64,000 nt of DNA from Pullichristensenella sp002068815 (GTDB lineage Bacteria; Bacillota; Clostridia; Christensenellales; Aristaeellaceae), in the NCBI GenBank assembly GCA_040772885.1, contig JAXGXF010000005.1:124001-188000 (forward strand), read 5' to 3'. Shown here piece after piece: positions 1 to 8,548 of the stretch; the stretch's first letter is position 1, and each line of letters begins with the position of its first letter. Made by a program: the position numbers and the translations under genes. The notes under the pieces are model-generated. The model saw only the letters and a list, made by a program, of their open reading frames with translations. It was not told the origin of the DNA and did not search any database.

Positions 1-1
1 C

Positions 2-106
2 GGGCTTCCTCTCCCGTTCTTCAGCGCCGGCGGGACCTCGATCTCGATCGTCATGGGCGCGGTCGGCGTGCTTCTGAACATCTCCAGAAGCATGGAACCA
101 ATTTGA
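2..106 (+). CDS. ftsW: FtsW/SpoVE-family lipid II polymerase, C-terminal end (cut by window edge)
   Basis: Only the last 34 residues are inside the window; the gene continues to the left of base 1. The visible end reads GLPLPFFSAGGTS followed by one membrane segment and a short tail ending SMEPI, which matches the conserved last loop and helix of SEDS glycosyltransferases (compare GIPLPFMSYGGS of the RodA gene at 57401). SEDS proteins polymerise lipid II at the septum. Followed after 92 bases by murA, so it belongs to the division and wall cluster. FtsW rather than SpoVE is inferred from this neighbourhood. Confidence 0.8.
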   Translation, partial: GLPLPFFSAGGTSISIVMGAVGVLLNISRSMEPI

Positions 107-198
107 TGGACGGACACGCACCTTTTGCCCCGCATCCCCATAGCATAGATAGGAGCGATGTTTTGTCGCCCGCATGCTGTGGAAGGTGGCGTAGAGAT

Positions 199-1434
199 AT
201 GTTTCTGGTTGTCGGCGGGAAGCGGCTCTGCGGGACGATCGAAGTCGGCTGCGCGAAAAACGCGGTGTTGCCGATCCTTGCGGCGGCGATTCTGACCGAC
301 GAGCCGGTGACCATTGAGGATTGCCCGAAGCTGCTCGACGCGTACAATATGATGTCGATTTTGAAGACGCTCGGCTGCCGCGTGGAGATGCGGGACCGGG
401 ATATCGTGCTGGACGCGTCGATGGCCGAGAGCCACGAGATGCCCGAGCACCTGTCGAAGCGGCTGCGCTCGTCGATCTTCATGCTGGGGCCGCTGATCGG
501 CCGCTTTCGCCGCGCGAAGGTCACCTATCCCGGCGGCTGCGAGATCGGGCAGAGGCCGATCGACCTCCACCTGAAGGGGCTGCGCGCGCTCGGCGTCTCC
601 ATCCGCGAATCGCACGGCATGATCTACTGCGACGGCTCGAAGCTTCGCGGCGGGGACGTCTATTTGGATTTTCCGAGCGTCGGCGCGACCGAGAACGTGA
701 TGATGGCTGCGGTCCTGGCAAGAGGCAAGACCACAATACATAATGCTGCCCGCGAGCCGGAAATTCGCGATCTGGAGAACTTCATAAACGCGCTGGGCGG
801 CAAGGTCGAGGGCGCGGGCACCGACCAGATCGCGATCGAGGGCGTGCGCGTATTGGGCGGCGCGCGCTACCGGCCGCTGCCGGATCGAATCGTCGCCGGG
901 ACGCTGCTCGCGGCCGCGGCGGCGACCAAGGGCGAGGTGGAGTTGAAGCGCGTGAACCCCGGCGACCTGGGCGCGGTGCTCGACAAGCTCCGGCAGGCGG
1001 GATGCGACGTCGAGTCGGGGGAGAATACGATACGGCTCGCCGCGGAGACGCTGAAGCCGTTCGAGGTGTCCACGCAGCCGTTTCCCGGCTTTCCGACGGA
1101 CTTGCAGGCGCAGTTCATGGCGCTCGCGTGCGCGATCGACGGCGCGAGCGTGATCGTCGAAAACGTGTTTGAGAACCGCTTCGCGCACGCCTCGCAGTTA
1201 AGAAGGATGGGCGCGGACATCTTCCTGAGCAACCGACTCGCGGTCGTGCGCGGCGGAAAGCTGTACGGCGCGAGCGTGCAGGCGAGCGACCTGCGCGGCG
1301 GCGCGGCGCTGGTCATCGCGGCGCTGGCGGCCGAGGGGCAGAGCTGGATCGAGAACGTCGAATTGATCGACCGCGGCTACGACAATCTGGAGGGGATGCT
1401 CTCCGCGCTGGGTGCCGATATACAGAGGATTTGA
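199..1434 (+). CDS. murA: UDP-N-acetylglucosamine 1-carboxyvinyltransferase
   Basis: First committed step of peptidoglycan synthesis: transfers enolpyruvate from PEP to UDP-GlcNAc in the cytoplasm. The protein has 411 residues, normal for the family. The N-terminal GCAKNAVLP (Lys20-Asn21) and the loop PGGCEIGQRPIDLH with catalytic Cys114 are intact, so it should be fosfomycin-sensitive type. The frame is open upstream to a TTG at 103, but homology begins at MFLVVGGKRL, so the ATG at 199 is chosen. It ends 12 bases before ftsQ and is probably cotranscribed with ftsW and ftsQ. A MurA directly after ftsW, where murG is usual, is worth noting. Confidence 0.93.
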   Translation: MFLVVGGKRLCGTIEVGCAKNAVLPILAAAILTDEPVTIEDCPKLLDAYNMMSILKTLGCRVEMRDRDIVLDASMAESHEMPEHLSKRLRSSIFMLGPLIGRFRRAKVTYPGGCEIGQRPIDLHLKGLRALGVSIRESHGMIYCDGSKLRGGDVYLDFPSVGATENVMMAAVLARGKTTIHNAAREPEIRDLENFINALGGKVEGAGTDQIAIEGVRVLGGARYRPLPDRIVAGTLLAAAAATKGEVELKRVNPGDLGAVLDKLRQAGCDVESGENTIRLAAETLKPFEVSTQPFPGFPTDLQAQFMALACAIDGASVIVENVFENRFAHASQLRRMGADIFLSNRLAVVRGGKLYGASVQASDLRGGAALVIAALAAEGQSWIENVELIDRGYDNLEGMLSALGADIQRI

Positions 1435-1446
1435 CGGAGGAAACAA

Positions 1447-2166
1447 ATGAAGCGAAGAAAGATCTTGGTGTCCGCGGCGCTCATCGCGCTTGCGGGCCTT
1501 GCCATATACCTGATCCTCGTGAACGCGGTGTTCCTCGTGCGCGGCGTGCGCGTCGAGGGGAATTCGACGATCCTGTCCGAGGAGATCATCCGTGCGGCGA
1601 AGCTGCCGCTGGGCGAACGGCTCAACTCGGTCGACGCGGCGCTTGTGAAGGCGCAGCTCGAGAGCGGGGGGCTCGTCGAGCTCGTCGAGCTCAGGAAGCG
1701 GTATCCGTCCGAGGTCGTGCTGGTCGTGCGCGAGCGCAGCCGCGACGCGGTCGTCGCGCACGCGGGGCTGATGCTCGCGCTCGAGAGCGACGGAACCGTC
1801 GTCGAGGTCGCGCGCGAGATGCCGGACGCGGACGCCGTGTACGTGACGGGGCTGCAGATCACGTCCTACCGGCTGGGACAGGTCGTCGGCGCCCCGACGG
1901 AGCAGCTCGCGGCGATGCGGGCGGTGCTCGCGGCGGTCTTTGAAGCCGGCGCTCGGCAGTATGTGTCGGAGCTGAACGTGCAGGACGCGAACAGCATCTA
2001 CATCTACTCGCGCACCGGCATGCGCGTCGAGCTCGGCGACGCCTCGAACATGGAGAGGAAGGTCATCTGGATGGCGGGCGCGCATCAGGACCTCGAGTCG
2101 CGCGGCGAGATCACAGGGCGGCTCGACGTGTCCAGCGGCGACAAGGCGGACTACAGCCCGAACTGA
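1447..2166 (+). CDS. ftsQ: Cell division protein FtsQ/DivIB
   Basis: Bitopic division protein of the FtsQ/DivIB family, 239 residues. A short basic N-terminus (MKRRK) precedes one membrane helix at about residues 7-26, then a POTRA-like domain starting VRGVRVEGNSTILSEEII, followed by the beta domain. In the family it links FtsL/DivIC to the septal synthase outside the membrane. Strong ribosome site GACGGAGGAAACAA directly before the ATG. Last gene of the ftsW-murA-ftsQ group; the next gene has its own promoter. Confidence 0.87.
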   Translation: MKRRKILVSAALIALAGLAIYLILVNAVFLVRGVRVEGNSTILSEEIIRAAKLPLGERLNSVDAALVKAQLESGGLVELVELRKRYPSEVVLVVRERSRDAVVAHAGLMLALESDGTVVEVAREMPDADAVYVTGLQITSYRLGQVVGAPTEQLAAMRAVLAAVFEAGARQYVSELNVQDANSIYIYSRTGMRVELGDASNMERKVIWMAGAHQDLESRGEITGRLDVSSGDKADYSPN

Positions 2167-2259
2167 TCCGGCGGTCCACGAATTTCATCGTCCCGCCCAA
2201 GGTTCGCCGCGATTGTGTGACGTCGCCGCGCCAACATTTTGAAAGTATTTTGACATATC

Positions 2260-2279
2260 GGAAAATTCCCGAATTTTCC
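2260..2279. promoter_or_regulatory. Perfect 8-bp inverted repeat upstream of the ftsAZ promoter
   Basis: Arms GGAAAATT and AATTTTCC are separated by CCCG and end 11 bases before the -35 element of the ftsA promoter. It is AT-rich in a GC-rich genome and has no following T-run, so an operator is more likely than a terminator. A TTGACA at 2250-2255 lies just before it but has no good -10 partner. No regulator is known to me. Confidence 0.4.
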
Positions 2280-2290
2280 ACGTTTCGCGT

Positions 2291-2319
2291 TTGCATGTTG
2301 ATTGAATTGTATGTATAAT
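2291..2319 (+). promoter_or_regulatory. Sigma-A type promoter for ftsA-ftsZ
   Basis: TTGCAT, a 17-base spacer, then a perfect TATAAT (2314-2319), about 60 bases before the ftsA ATG. It separates expression of ftsAZ from the upstream wall genes. Confidence 0.7.
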
Positions 2320-2378
2320 ATCAATAGTTTGGGTCTCGTATTGGGATTTAAGAAGCGGGCAAGGGGTAATCGGCCGAT

Positions 2379-3566
2379 ATGAAAACGCAAGTCGCCGCCA
2401 TCGACTTTGGCACGTCAAAAATCGTCACGCTGATCGCGCAGAGCGGCGGTCTGAATCGCTGCGACATCGTGGGCTCGGGAACCGTCCCCTACGACGGGTT
2501 CACCGACGGCGAGTGGAACTCGCCGGACGAGCTTTTGAAGGCCGCGCGCGATTCCGTCGCGGCGGCGGAGCTGGAGGCGAATTCGAAGATACGGGAGATC
2601 TACGTCGGCGTCCCCGGCGAGTTTGTGCACGTATCGACCGGCGAGGCCGAGGTCCAACTCGAGGCGCCCGGCGAGATCACCGAGGAGAACATCAACCGCG
2701 TGCAGGACGCCGCGGCGGAGGCGCTCAAGATCGCCGAGCTCGGCGGCTACGTGATGCACCGCTCGCCCGCGTGGTTCACGGTCGACGACGGCAAGAAGAC
2801 GATGATGCCGCTCGGCGCGCACGGCGAAAAGATACGCGCGGCGGTGTCGTTCGTCGTCGCGGACCCGCAGTTTGTCGAGGACGTAAAGGAACTGCTCGGC
2901 GCGATGGGCATCACCATTTTGGGCTTTTTGTCGCCGTCGCTCGGCGAGAGCCTGCTGCTCCTCTCGCTCGAGGAGCGCGACCGGATCGCGCTTCTCATCG
3001 ACGTCGGATACCTGAACACCGAAATCTCCGTCGTCGAGGGCGACGCGATCACCTACCACGCGATGCTTCCGATGGGCGGCGGCCAGATCACCGCCGAAAT
3101 CTGCGAGGAATTGCGCATACCCATGCGCGCGGCGGAGCAGATTAAGCGCAGCTATGTATTCAACCCCGACGAGTTCGATCAGGACGCCTATTCCGAGGTG
3201 TACGACGAAAGAGGTGAGAGGCTTTCATTCCCGCGCGACTACGTCCAGCGCCCGGTGGAAAAGAGCGTGGACGAGCTGTCGGACATGATCGACCTGACGC
3301 TCAAAAACGACGCGGCCAACTTCTTGGGTCCGCGCTCGCAGGTGTTCCTGACAGGCGGCGGCATCGCCTTGATGCGCGGCGGCCGGGAGTACCTTGCGGC
3401 GAAGATCGGGCGCCCGGTCAAGGTGCCGGTCGCGAAGTCCGCGAAGATGAACAGCCCCGTGTACGCAAGCGCGCTGGGCCTCGTCGATCTGATTTTTGAT
3501 TCCATTGAACAACAGGGCCCCAAGGAGTCAGGCGGAATCAAGAAGCTCAAGGGTTGGTTCAAATGA
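2379..3566 (+). CDS. ftsA: Cell division protein FtsA (actin-like Z-ring anchor)
   Basis: Actin-fold ATPase that tethers FtsZ to the membrane. The phosphate-1 motif AAIDFGTSKI is at residues 6-15, a 1C/SHS2-like region follows at about 80-160, and DVGYLNTEIS and FLTGGGIALMRG match the second phosphate and adenosine loops. The C-terminus GGIKKLKGWFK is a short basic amphipathic tail, the expected membrane-targeting helix. Length 395, slightly short for the family. Immediately upstream of ftsZ, as in most bacteria with both genes. Confidence 0.87.
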   Translation: MKTQVAAIDFGTSKIVTLIAQSGGLNRCDIVGSGTVPYDGFTDGEWNSPDELLKAARDSVAAAELEANSKIREIYVGVPGEFVHVSTGEAEVQLEAPGEITEENINRVQDAAAEALKIAELGGYVMHRSPAWFTVDDGKKTMMPLGAHGEKIRAAVSFVVADPQFVEDVKELLGAMGITILGFLSPSLGESLLLLSLEERDRIALLIDVGYLNTEISVVEGDAITYHAMLPMGGGQITAEICEELRIPMRAAEQIKRSYVFNPDEFDQDAYSEVYDERGERLSFPRDYVQRPVEKSVDELSDMIDLTLKNDAANFLGPRSQVFLTGGGIALMRGGREYLAAKIGRPVKVPVAKSAKMNSPVYASALGLVDLIFDSIEQQGPKESGGIKKLKGWFK

Positions 3567-3605
3567 GGATAGAAGTACAAATTATGCGAACGAGGGGGAT
3601 GCCTT

Positions 3606-4865
3606 GTGCTCGAGTTTGAAATGGAGACGAACAACTTCGCGTCAATCAAGGTCATCGGCGTGGGCGGTGCCGGAACGAACGCGGTCAACCGCATGGTGGA
3701 TTCCGGCCTGCAGGGCGTTGATTTCATCGCGATCAATACCGATAAGCAGGCGCTGTCGATGAGCAAGGCGTCCACAAGGATCCAGATCGGCGAAAAGCTG
3801 ACCAAGGGCTTGGGCGCCGGCGCGAACCCCGACGTCGGCAAGCATGCCGCCGAGGAGAGCAAGGAGGAGATCGGCAACATCGTCAAGGGCTCCGACCTCG
3901 TGTTCGTGACCTGCGGCATGGGCGGCGGCACCGGGACCGGCGCGGCGCCCGTGATCGCGCAGCTCGCGCGCGACATGGGAATCCTCACGATCGGCGTCGT
4001 CTCGAAGCCGTTCCTGTTCGAGGGCAGGCAGCGCATGAAGAACGCGGAGGCCGGCATCGAGAGGCTGAAGGCGAACGTCGACACGCTGGTCGTCGTCCCG
4101 AACGACAGGCTCCTGTCCGTCGTCACGAAGGGGACGACGATGACCGAGGCGTTCCGCATCGCCGACGATACGCTCCGACAGGGCATCCAGGGCATCTCCG
4201 ACCTGATCGCCGTGCCGAACCTGATCAACCTCGACTTTGCGGACGTGCGCACCGTCATGGAGGCGCGCGGGCTCGCGCACATGGGCATCGGCATCGGCAG
4301 GGGCGAGAACCGCATGGTCGACGCGGCGAAGCAGGCGGTCGCAAGCCCGATGCTCGAGACGTCGATCAACGGCGCGCGCGCGGTCTTGATCAACATCACC
4401 GGCGGCCCCGACACCTCGATCATCGACATCAACGAGGCGGCGCAGCTGATCACGCAGGCGGCCGACCCCGAGGCCAACATCATCTTCGGCGCGGGCATCG
4501 ACGAGGAGCTCGACGACGAGGTGCGCATCACCGTCATCGCGACGGGCTTCGAGCGCAACCCGTTCCCGGCGAAGGCCGAGCGAGAGGCGGCGCCCGTCGA
4601 GGAGGCGCCCGTCCGCCGCGAGCGCATCGTGGAGCTCCACGACGAAGAGGACGCGCCGGTTTCCCCGATCTTCGAGCGCAGGCCGCAGCCGCCGCGCGAC
4701 CGGACGCCTTCGCGCCGCGAGGACCCGAGGGATCGCCGGGCGCCCCAGCCGCCGCCGCCGAAGCCGCGCCCGCGCGTCTACCAGGACGGCGAGCACGACG
4801 ACAACCGCACCCGCCGCGGCTTCATCCCGGACACGCCGAGCTTTTTGAAGCGCAAGGACAAGTGA
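3606..4865 (+). CDS. ftsZ: Cell division GTPase FtsZ
   Basis: Tubulin-like GTPase forming the Z ring, 419 residues. It starts at a GTG preceded by GAGGGGGATGCCTT; the resulting MLEFE start is typical of Clostridia FtsZ. The GTP loop GGGTGTG lies at residues 106-112 and the synergy-loop region NLINLDFADVRTVM near 205. A basic, proline-rich linker (about residues 325-400) leads to the conserved C-terminal peptide DTPSFLKRK that binds FtsA. Cotranscribed with ftsA and closed by a strong terminator. Confidence 0.97.
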   Translation: MLEFEMETNNFASIKVIGVGGAGTNAVNRMVDSGLQGVDFIAINTDKQALSMSKASTRIQIGEKLTKGLGAGANPDVGKHAAEESKEEIGNIVKGSDLVFVTCGMGGGTGTGAAPVIAQLARDMGILTIGVVSKPFLFEGRQRMKNAEAGIERLKANVDTLVVVPNDRLLSVVTKGTTMTEAFRIADDTLRQGIQGISDLIAVPNLINLDFADVRTVMEARGLAHMGIGIGRGENRMVDAAKQAVASPMLETSINGARAVLINITGGPDTSIIDINEAAQLITQAADPEANIIFGAGIDEELDDEVRITVIATGFERNPFPAKAEREAAPVEEAPVRRERIVELHDEEDAPVSPIFERRPQPPRDRTPSRREDPRDRRAPQPPPPKPRPRVYQDGEHDDNRTRRGFIPDTPSFLKRKDK

Positions 4866-4875
4866 AGACATACGG

Positions 4876-4908
4876 AAAAGGCCTCCGCGCGAGCGGAGGC
4901 CTGGTTTT
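4876..4908. terminator. Bidirectional intrinsic terminator between ftsZ and the serine operon
   Basis: Stem GGCCTCCGC / GCGGAGGCC (4880-4888 with 4893-4901) and a GCGA loop, followed by TTTT on the plus strand and preceded by AAAA, so it can also stop the convergent minus-strand operon. Confidence 0.8.
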
Positions 4909-4914
4909 ATGGAC

Positions 4915-6126
4915 TTACGAGACGATCCTTCTCGCCTCCAGATAGTACCGCTTGTCCCTCGCGTGGCCCATCGAGAAGGTCTTTCGGGGCAGCACGCCGT
5001 ATTTGCGGATGTAGGGGAACAGCTCCGCCTTGTCGAACGCGCGCGGCATGAAGCCGACGGTGTTCTCCCTGCAGGCGAGCGAAAGCAGCGATTCGTCGCC
5101 GTGGATGTAGTCGATCTCCGCCTCCGGGCGGCGCTTGAGGAACCCGTCGAGGAAGTCCTGCAGCGGGCGGATCGGGTGGCCGTCGCACGAGAAGCCGAGC
5201 ACACGATCCCCGAACGCGATTCGGACATCCTCGCCCCCGTCCCGGAACGCGCCGGACGCGCGCCACTCGGCGAGCACGGCCTCCGGGTCGGCGTTGAACA
5301 GCGCGCGGTGGATCGGCTCGAACACGAGCGCGGGACAGTGCAGGTTCACGAGCTCGACGAGCGCCCAGCGCGCCGGGTGCGACTCGAGCTCGGCGGAGGA
5401 GAGGGTTTCGCGGAGGCTTGCCCAGCACTGCTTCGCGGCCGCGAGCGAGTGGTTTCCGTCGCCGACGGCGAACAGCAGCCCGCCGGCGCGCTCCGCGAGC
5501 CGCGCAACCGCGTCGAACACGCGCCGCGCTCGGCCGTCCTCGAGCGCCCAGCCGCGGATGTGCCCGCCGCCGAGCATCAAGTCGAAGTCGTAGAGAAGGC
5601 GCCCGGGGTCGGAGAGCGCCGGCTCGATGACCGAGCACTCCGGGTCGTCGATCAGCATCATCACGTGCGGGCACTCGAGCGGCGCCTCCGAGCGGATCTC
5701 CGCGCGCGGCGGCACGCGCTCGGGCACGGTCCCCTCGGTCGCGCGGATCAGGCTCTCGGAGCCCTTCGAAAAGTCGTATTTCTCGAGGTCTACGCAGGCG
5801 AGCAATCCCTGGCGGAGCCCGGCGGACGTCCCGCGCTCGACGAGCACGAAGCCCTCGGGAACCTCGGCAGCAAGCGCGGAGCCCAGGTATTCGCGCATCG
5901 AAGCGTGTATGCCCGGCACGCGCGCGGAACGCTCGTTCAGGTAGATTTCGGGCAGCGTGATCCAGAGCGCCGAGGGGACGCCCTTCGCGGTCATCTCGGC
6001 CTCGGCCCAGTATGAAGGCTCCGCGGTGAACTGGTCGCAGGCGACGACCGCCCATTTTTCGAGGCTCAGGCCCTGTTTCGGCAAGAGGATTTCAGCGGTC
6101 GAAAGCGCGATGTCGGTGTTTTTCAT
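4915..6126 (-). CDS. DUF1015 family protein in the serine synthesis operon
   Basis: 403-residue cytoplasmic protein of the DUF1015 family; biochemical function not assigned. The most conserved-looking motifs are RATEGTVPERVPPR at about 128-141, HVMMLIDDP at about 154-162 and AVGDGNHSLAAAK at 220-232. The D-G-x-H motif resembles the active-site signature of ParB/sulfiredoxin-fold enzymes, a fold that includes the free-serine kinases SerK and SbnI. It follows serA after a hairpin, and serB is not visible nearby, so a role in serine or phosphoserine turnover is a reasonable inference, not shown. Ribosome site GGAGGG, six bases before ATG. Confidence 0.75.
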   Translation of the reverse strand: MKNTDIALSTAEILLPKQGLSLEKWAVVACDQFTAEPSYWAEAEMTAKGVPSALWITLPEIYLNERSARVPGIHASMREYLGSALAAEVPEGFVLVERGTSAGLRQGLLACVDLEKYDFSKGSESLIRATEGTVPERVPPRAEIRSEAPLECPHVMMLIDDPECSVIEPALSDPGRLLYDFDLMLGGGHIRGWALEDGRARRVFDAVARLAERAGGLLFAVGDGNHSLAAAKQCWASLRETLSSAELESHPARWALVELVNLHCPALVFEPIHRALFNADPEAVLAEWRASGAFRDGGEDVRIAFGDRVLGFSCDGHPIRPLQDFLDGFLKRRPEAEIDYIHGDESLLSLACRENTVGFMPRAFDKAELFPYIRKYGVLPRKTFSMGHARDKRYYLEARRIVS

Positions 6127-6147
6127 ATGTGTCCCTCCATCAATGAG

Positions 6148-6168
6148 AAATCCCCCGCGAGCGGGGGA
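6148..6168 (-). terminator. Intercistronic hairpin between serA and DUF1015
   Basis: Arms TCCCCCGC / GCGGGGGA with a two-base loop, followed on the minus strand by TTTCTC. The U-run is weak, so partial termination or mRNA stabilisation that lowers DUF1015 expression relative to serCA is likely. Confidence 0.5.
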
Positions 6169-6183
6169 CTCCCGTGAAGTGTT

Positions 6184-7353
6184 TTACGGCAATATCAGCC
6201 GGACGCGGTAGGTCGTATCGAGCGAGCGCATCTTCTCGACGAGGGCGTCGCTGGGCGTGCTATCGAACTCGAGCACCGTGTAGGCGTACGCGCCGCGCGA
6301 GCGGTTGATCATGTTGTCGATGTTGAGCCCCTCGTCCGAGATCAGATGCGTGACCGAGCCGATGACGTTCGGCACGTTTTTGTGCAGCAGCGTCAGCCGC
6401 GGCCCGGCCGGGCGGGAGAGCGGGCAGTCCGGGTAGTTGACGGAGTTCACGATCGAGCCGTAGCGCAGGTATTCGTCCATCTGCTTTGCGACCATGCGCA
6501 CGCAGTTGTCCTCGCTCTCCGGCGTCGAGGCGCCAAGGTGCGGTATGCAGATGACGCCGGTCGCGCCGATCAATTCGTCCGACGGGAAGTCGGTCACGTA
6601 CGCGCGCAGGAGCCCGGTCGAGAGCGCGCCCTTGACCGCCTGCGTCGAGACGAGTCCGCCGCGCGAGAAGTTCAGAAGCGCCGCCGTCGGCTTCATCTTC
6701 GAAAGCGCCGCCGCGTCGATCATGTTGCGCGTCATGTCCATCAGCGGCACGTGCAGCGAGATGTAGTCGCTGTTTTTGAGCACCTCGTCGATGTCGAGGC
6801 TGTGCGAGACCGAGCGCGACAGCCGCCACGCGTGGTCGACCGAGATGTAGGGGTCGTAGCCCAGCACCTTCATGCCGAGCGCGACGCCGGTGTTCGCGAC
6901 GAGCACGCCGATCTCGCCGAGGCCGATTACGCCCAGCGTCTTTCCCATCAATTCCGGGCCGACGAACTGGCCCTTGCCCTTTTCGACGAGCTTGTCGACC
7001 TCGTCGCCCTTGCCGGAGAGCGTCCTGCACCACTCGACGGCCTCGACGACGCGCCGGGAGGCGAGCAGCATACCGGTCAGCGCCATCTCCTTGACCGCGT
7101 TCGCGTTCGCGCCGGGCGAGTTGAACACGACGACGCCGCGCTCGGCGAGCCTGTCGACCGGGATGTTGTTGACCCCGGCGCCGGCGCGCGCCACGCAGTG
7201 GACGCTCTCGGGGATGTCCATCTCGTGCATGTTCGCGCTGCGCACGATGATCGCGTCCGGGTTCTCCGCGTACGCGTCGAAGGCGTAGCCGCTCATGTCG
7301 AGCACCGATTCGTATACCGGGGATATGGCGTTCAGCGTCTTGACTGCGTACAT
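6184..7353 (-). CDS. serA: D-3-phosphoglycerate dehydrogenase
   Basis: Oxidises 3-phosphoglycerate to phosphohydroxypyruvate with NAD, first step of the phosphorylated serine pathway. 389 residues: substrate/nucleotide-binding domains with Rossmann motif GVIGLGEIG, catalytic-region motifs NFSRGG and PHLGAST, and a C-terminal ACT-like domain from about residue 315 (LLHKNVPNVIGSVTHLI) that may sense serine. The ATG at 7353 overlaps the serC stop as TGATG; an in-frame GTG sits just before it. Short ACT-bearing type common in Firmicutes. Cotranscribed with serC. Confidence 0.93.
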   Translation of the reverse strand: MYAVKTLNAISPVYESVLDMSGYAFDAYAENPDAIIVRSANMHEMDIPESVHCVARAGAGVNNIPVDRLAERGVVVFNSPGANANAVKEMALTGMLLASRRVVEAVEWCRTLSGKGDEVDKLVEKGKGQFVGPELMGKTLGVIGLGEIGVLVANTGVALGMKVLGYDPYISVDHAWRLSRSVSHSLDIDEVLKNSDYISLHVPLMDMTRNMIDAAALSKMKPTAALLNFSRGGLVSTQAVKGALSTGLLRAYVTDFPSDELIGATGVICIPHLGASTPESEDNCVRMVAKQMDEYLRYGSIVNSVNYPDCPLSRPAGPRLTLLHKNVPNVIGSVTHLISDEGLNIDNMINRSRGAYAYTVLEFDSTPSDALVEKMRSLDTTYRVRLILP

Positions 7354-8435
7354 CACTTGCGCCCCATTTCAAAGTTCTTCATGAATTCGACGAGCGCGCG
7401 CACGCCCTCGACCGGCATCGCGTTGTAGATGCTCGCGCGCATGCCGCCTGCGGAGCGGTGGCCCTTCAGGTTCGTGAGACCCGCCTTCGCCGCGCCCTTG
7501 ATGAATTCCGCGTCGGTCGCCTCGTCGCCGGTGCGGAAGGTGACGTTCATGATCGAGCGGCACGCGCGGTCGGCGACGGGCTTGAACAGCGCGCTCTCGT
7601 CGAGGTAGTCGTACAGCAGATTCGCCTTCATCCGGTTGATTTCGGCGATGCCCTCGACGCCGCCGACGGACTTCAGCCACTTCAGGCAAAGCCCCGCCAT
7701 GTAGACCGCGTAGGTCGGCGGGGTGTTCAGCATGCTGCCCGCCTCGTCCATCACCTTGTAGTCGAAGATGTTCGGCGTGATCTTCATCGCGCGGCCGATC
7801 AGGTCGCGGCGGACGATCACGAGCGCGAAGCCCGCCGGGCCGATGTTCTTCTGCGCGCCGGCGAAGATCAGAGCGAACTTCCCGACGTCGTACGGCTCGG
7901 ACAGTATGTTCGACGACATGTCCGCGACGAGCGGCACATTTCCGGTCTCGGGGAGCTCCGGGTACTTCGTGCCGTAGATCGTGTTGTTCGTCGTGATGTA
8001 AAAGTAGTCGGCGTTCGGGTCGAACTTCGACGCCTCGAGCGTCGGTATGCGCACATAGCCCTCGTCCCGGGAGGAGGCGACGCAGTTCGCTGTGCCGTAC
8101 TTCCTCGCCTCGACCATCGCGCCGTGCGCGAACACGCCGCTGTCGACGTAGTCGGCCCTGCCGGAGCCGGTCATCAGGTTCATCGGGATGCCCGCGAACT
8201 GGCCGGTCGCGCCGCCCTGTATGAACAGCACCGCATAGCTCTGGGGGACGCCCATGAGCTCCCGCACCAGCGCCTCGGTGCCGTCGAAGATGTCCTGATA
8301 GGCCTTCGAGCGGTGGCTCATCTCCATGACGGACATGCCCGCGTCGCCGAAGCACAGCATTTCCCGCGCGGCGGTCGCGAGGGCTTCCTCCGGCATGACC
8401 GCCGGACCGGCAGCGAAATTGTATACGCGTTGCAT
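7353..8435 (-). CDS. serC: Phosphoserine aminotransferase
   Basis: PLP enzyme converting phosphohydroxypyruvate and glutamate to phosphoserine and 2-oxoglutarate. 360 residues, family length. It begins MQRVYNFAAGPAVMPEE, typical of SerC, and the PLP lysine lies in GAQKNIGPAGF; the tail carries GLTNLKGHRSAGGMRASIYNA conserved in the family (substrate phosphate binding). First gene of the operon, with AAAGGAGG before ATG and a sigma-A promoter just upstream. Confidence 0.96.
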   Translation of the reverse strand: MQRVYNFAAGPAVMPEEALATAAREMLCFGDAGMSVMEMSHRSKAYQDIFDGTEALVRELMGVPQSYAVLFIQGGATGQFAGIPMNLMTGSGRADYVDSGVFAHGAMVEARKYGTANCVASSRDEGYVRIPTLEASKFDPNADYFYITTNNTIYGTKYPELPETGNVPLVADMSSNILSEPYDVGKFALIFAGAQKNIGPAGFALVIVRRDLIGRAMKITPNIFDYKVMDEAGSMLNTPPTYAVYMAGLCLKWLKSVGGVEGIAEINRMKANLLYDYLDESALFKPVADRACRSIMNVTFRTGDEATDAEFIKGAAKAGLTNLKGHRSAGGMRASIYNAMPVEGVRALVEFMKNFEMGRK

Positions 8436-8467
8436 AAACTGCCTCCTTTTTTGAGCTCGTTCCCAAG

Positions 8468-8496
8468 ATTATACTGTCTATGGGCGAACAAAGCAA
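8468..8496 (-). promoter_or_regulatory. Sigma-A promoter of serC-serA-DUF1015
   Basis: On the minus strand TTGCTT (8496-8491), 17 bases, TATAAT (8473-8468). The leader to the serC start is only about 25 bases, leaving no room for a T-box or riboswitch. Confidence 0.7.
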
Positions 8497-8548
8497 GCGG
8501 ATTTTGATAAATCGTTCCTTTAAATTCGCGTGTAGCGGACAAGTGTTT

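Noticed and set aside
103..198. Upstream extension of murA from TTG at 103
   Set aside because: The extra 32 residues have no family similarity and begin inside the ftsW stop region; ATG at 199 matches the family start.
4907..6055. Long open frame of 382 codons antisense-frame to DUF1015
   Set aside because: Translation is dominated by Arg, Gly and Ala with no domain, and it shares DNA with a well supported gene; a GC-rich shadow.
8436..8548. Possible serine riboswitch or T-box before serC
   Set aside because: The leader after the -10 is only about 25 bases, too short for any known leader RNA.
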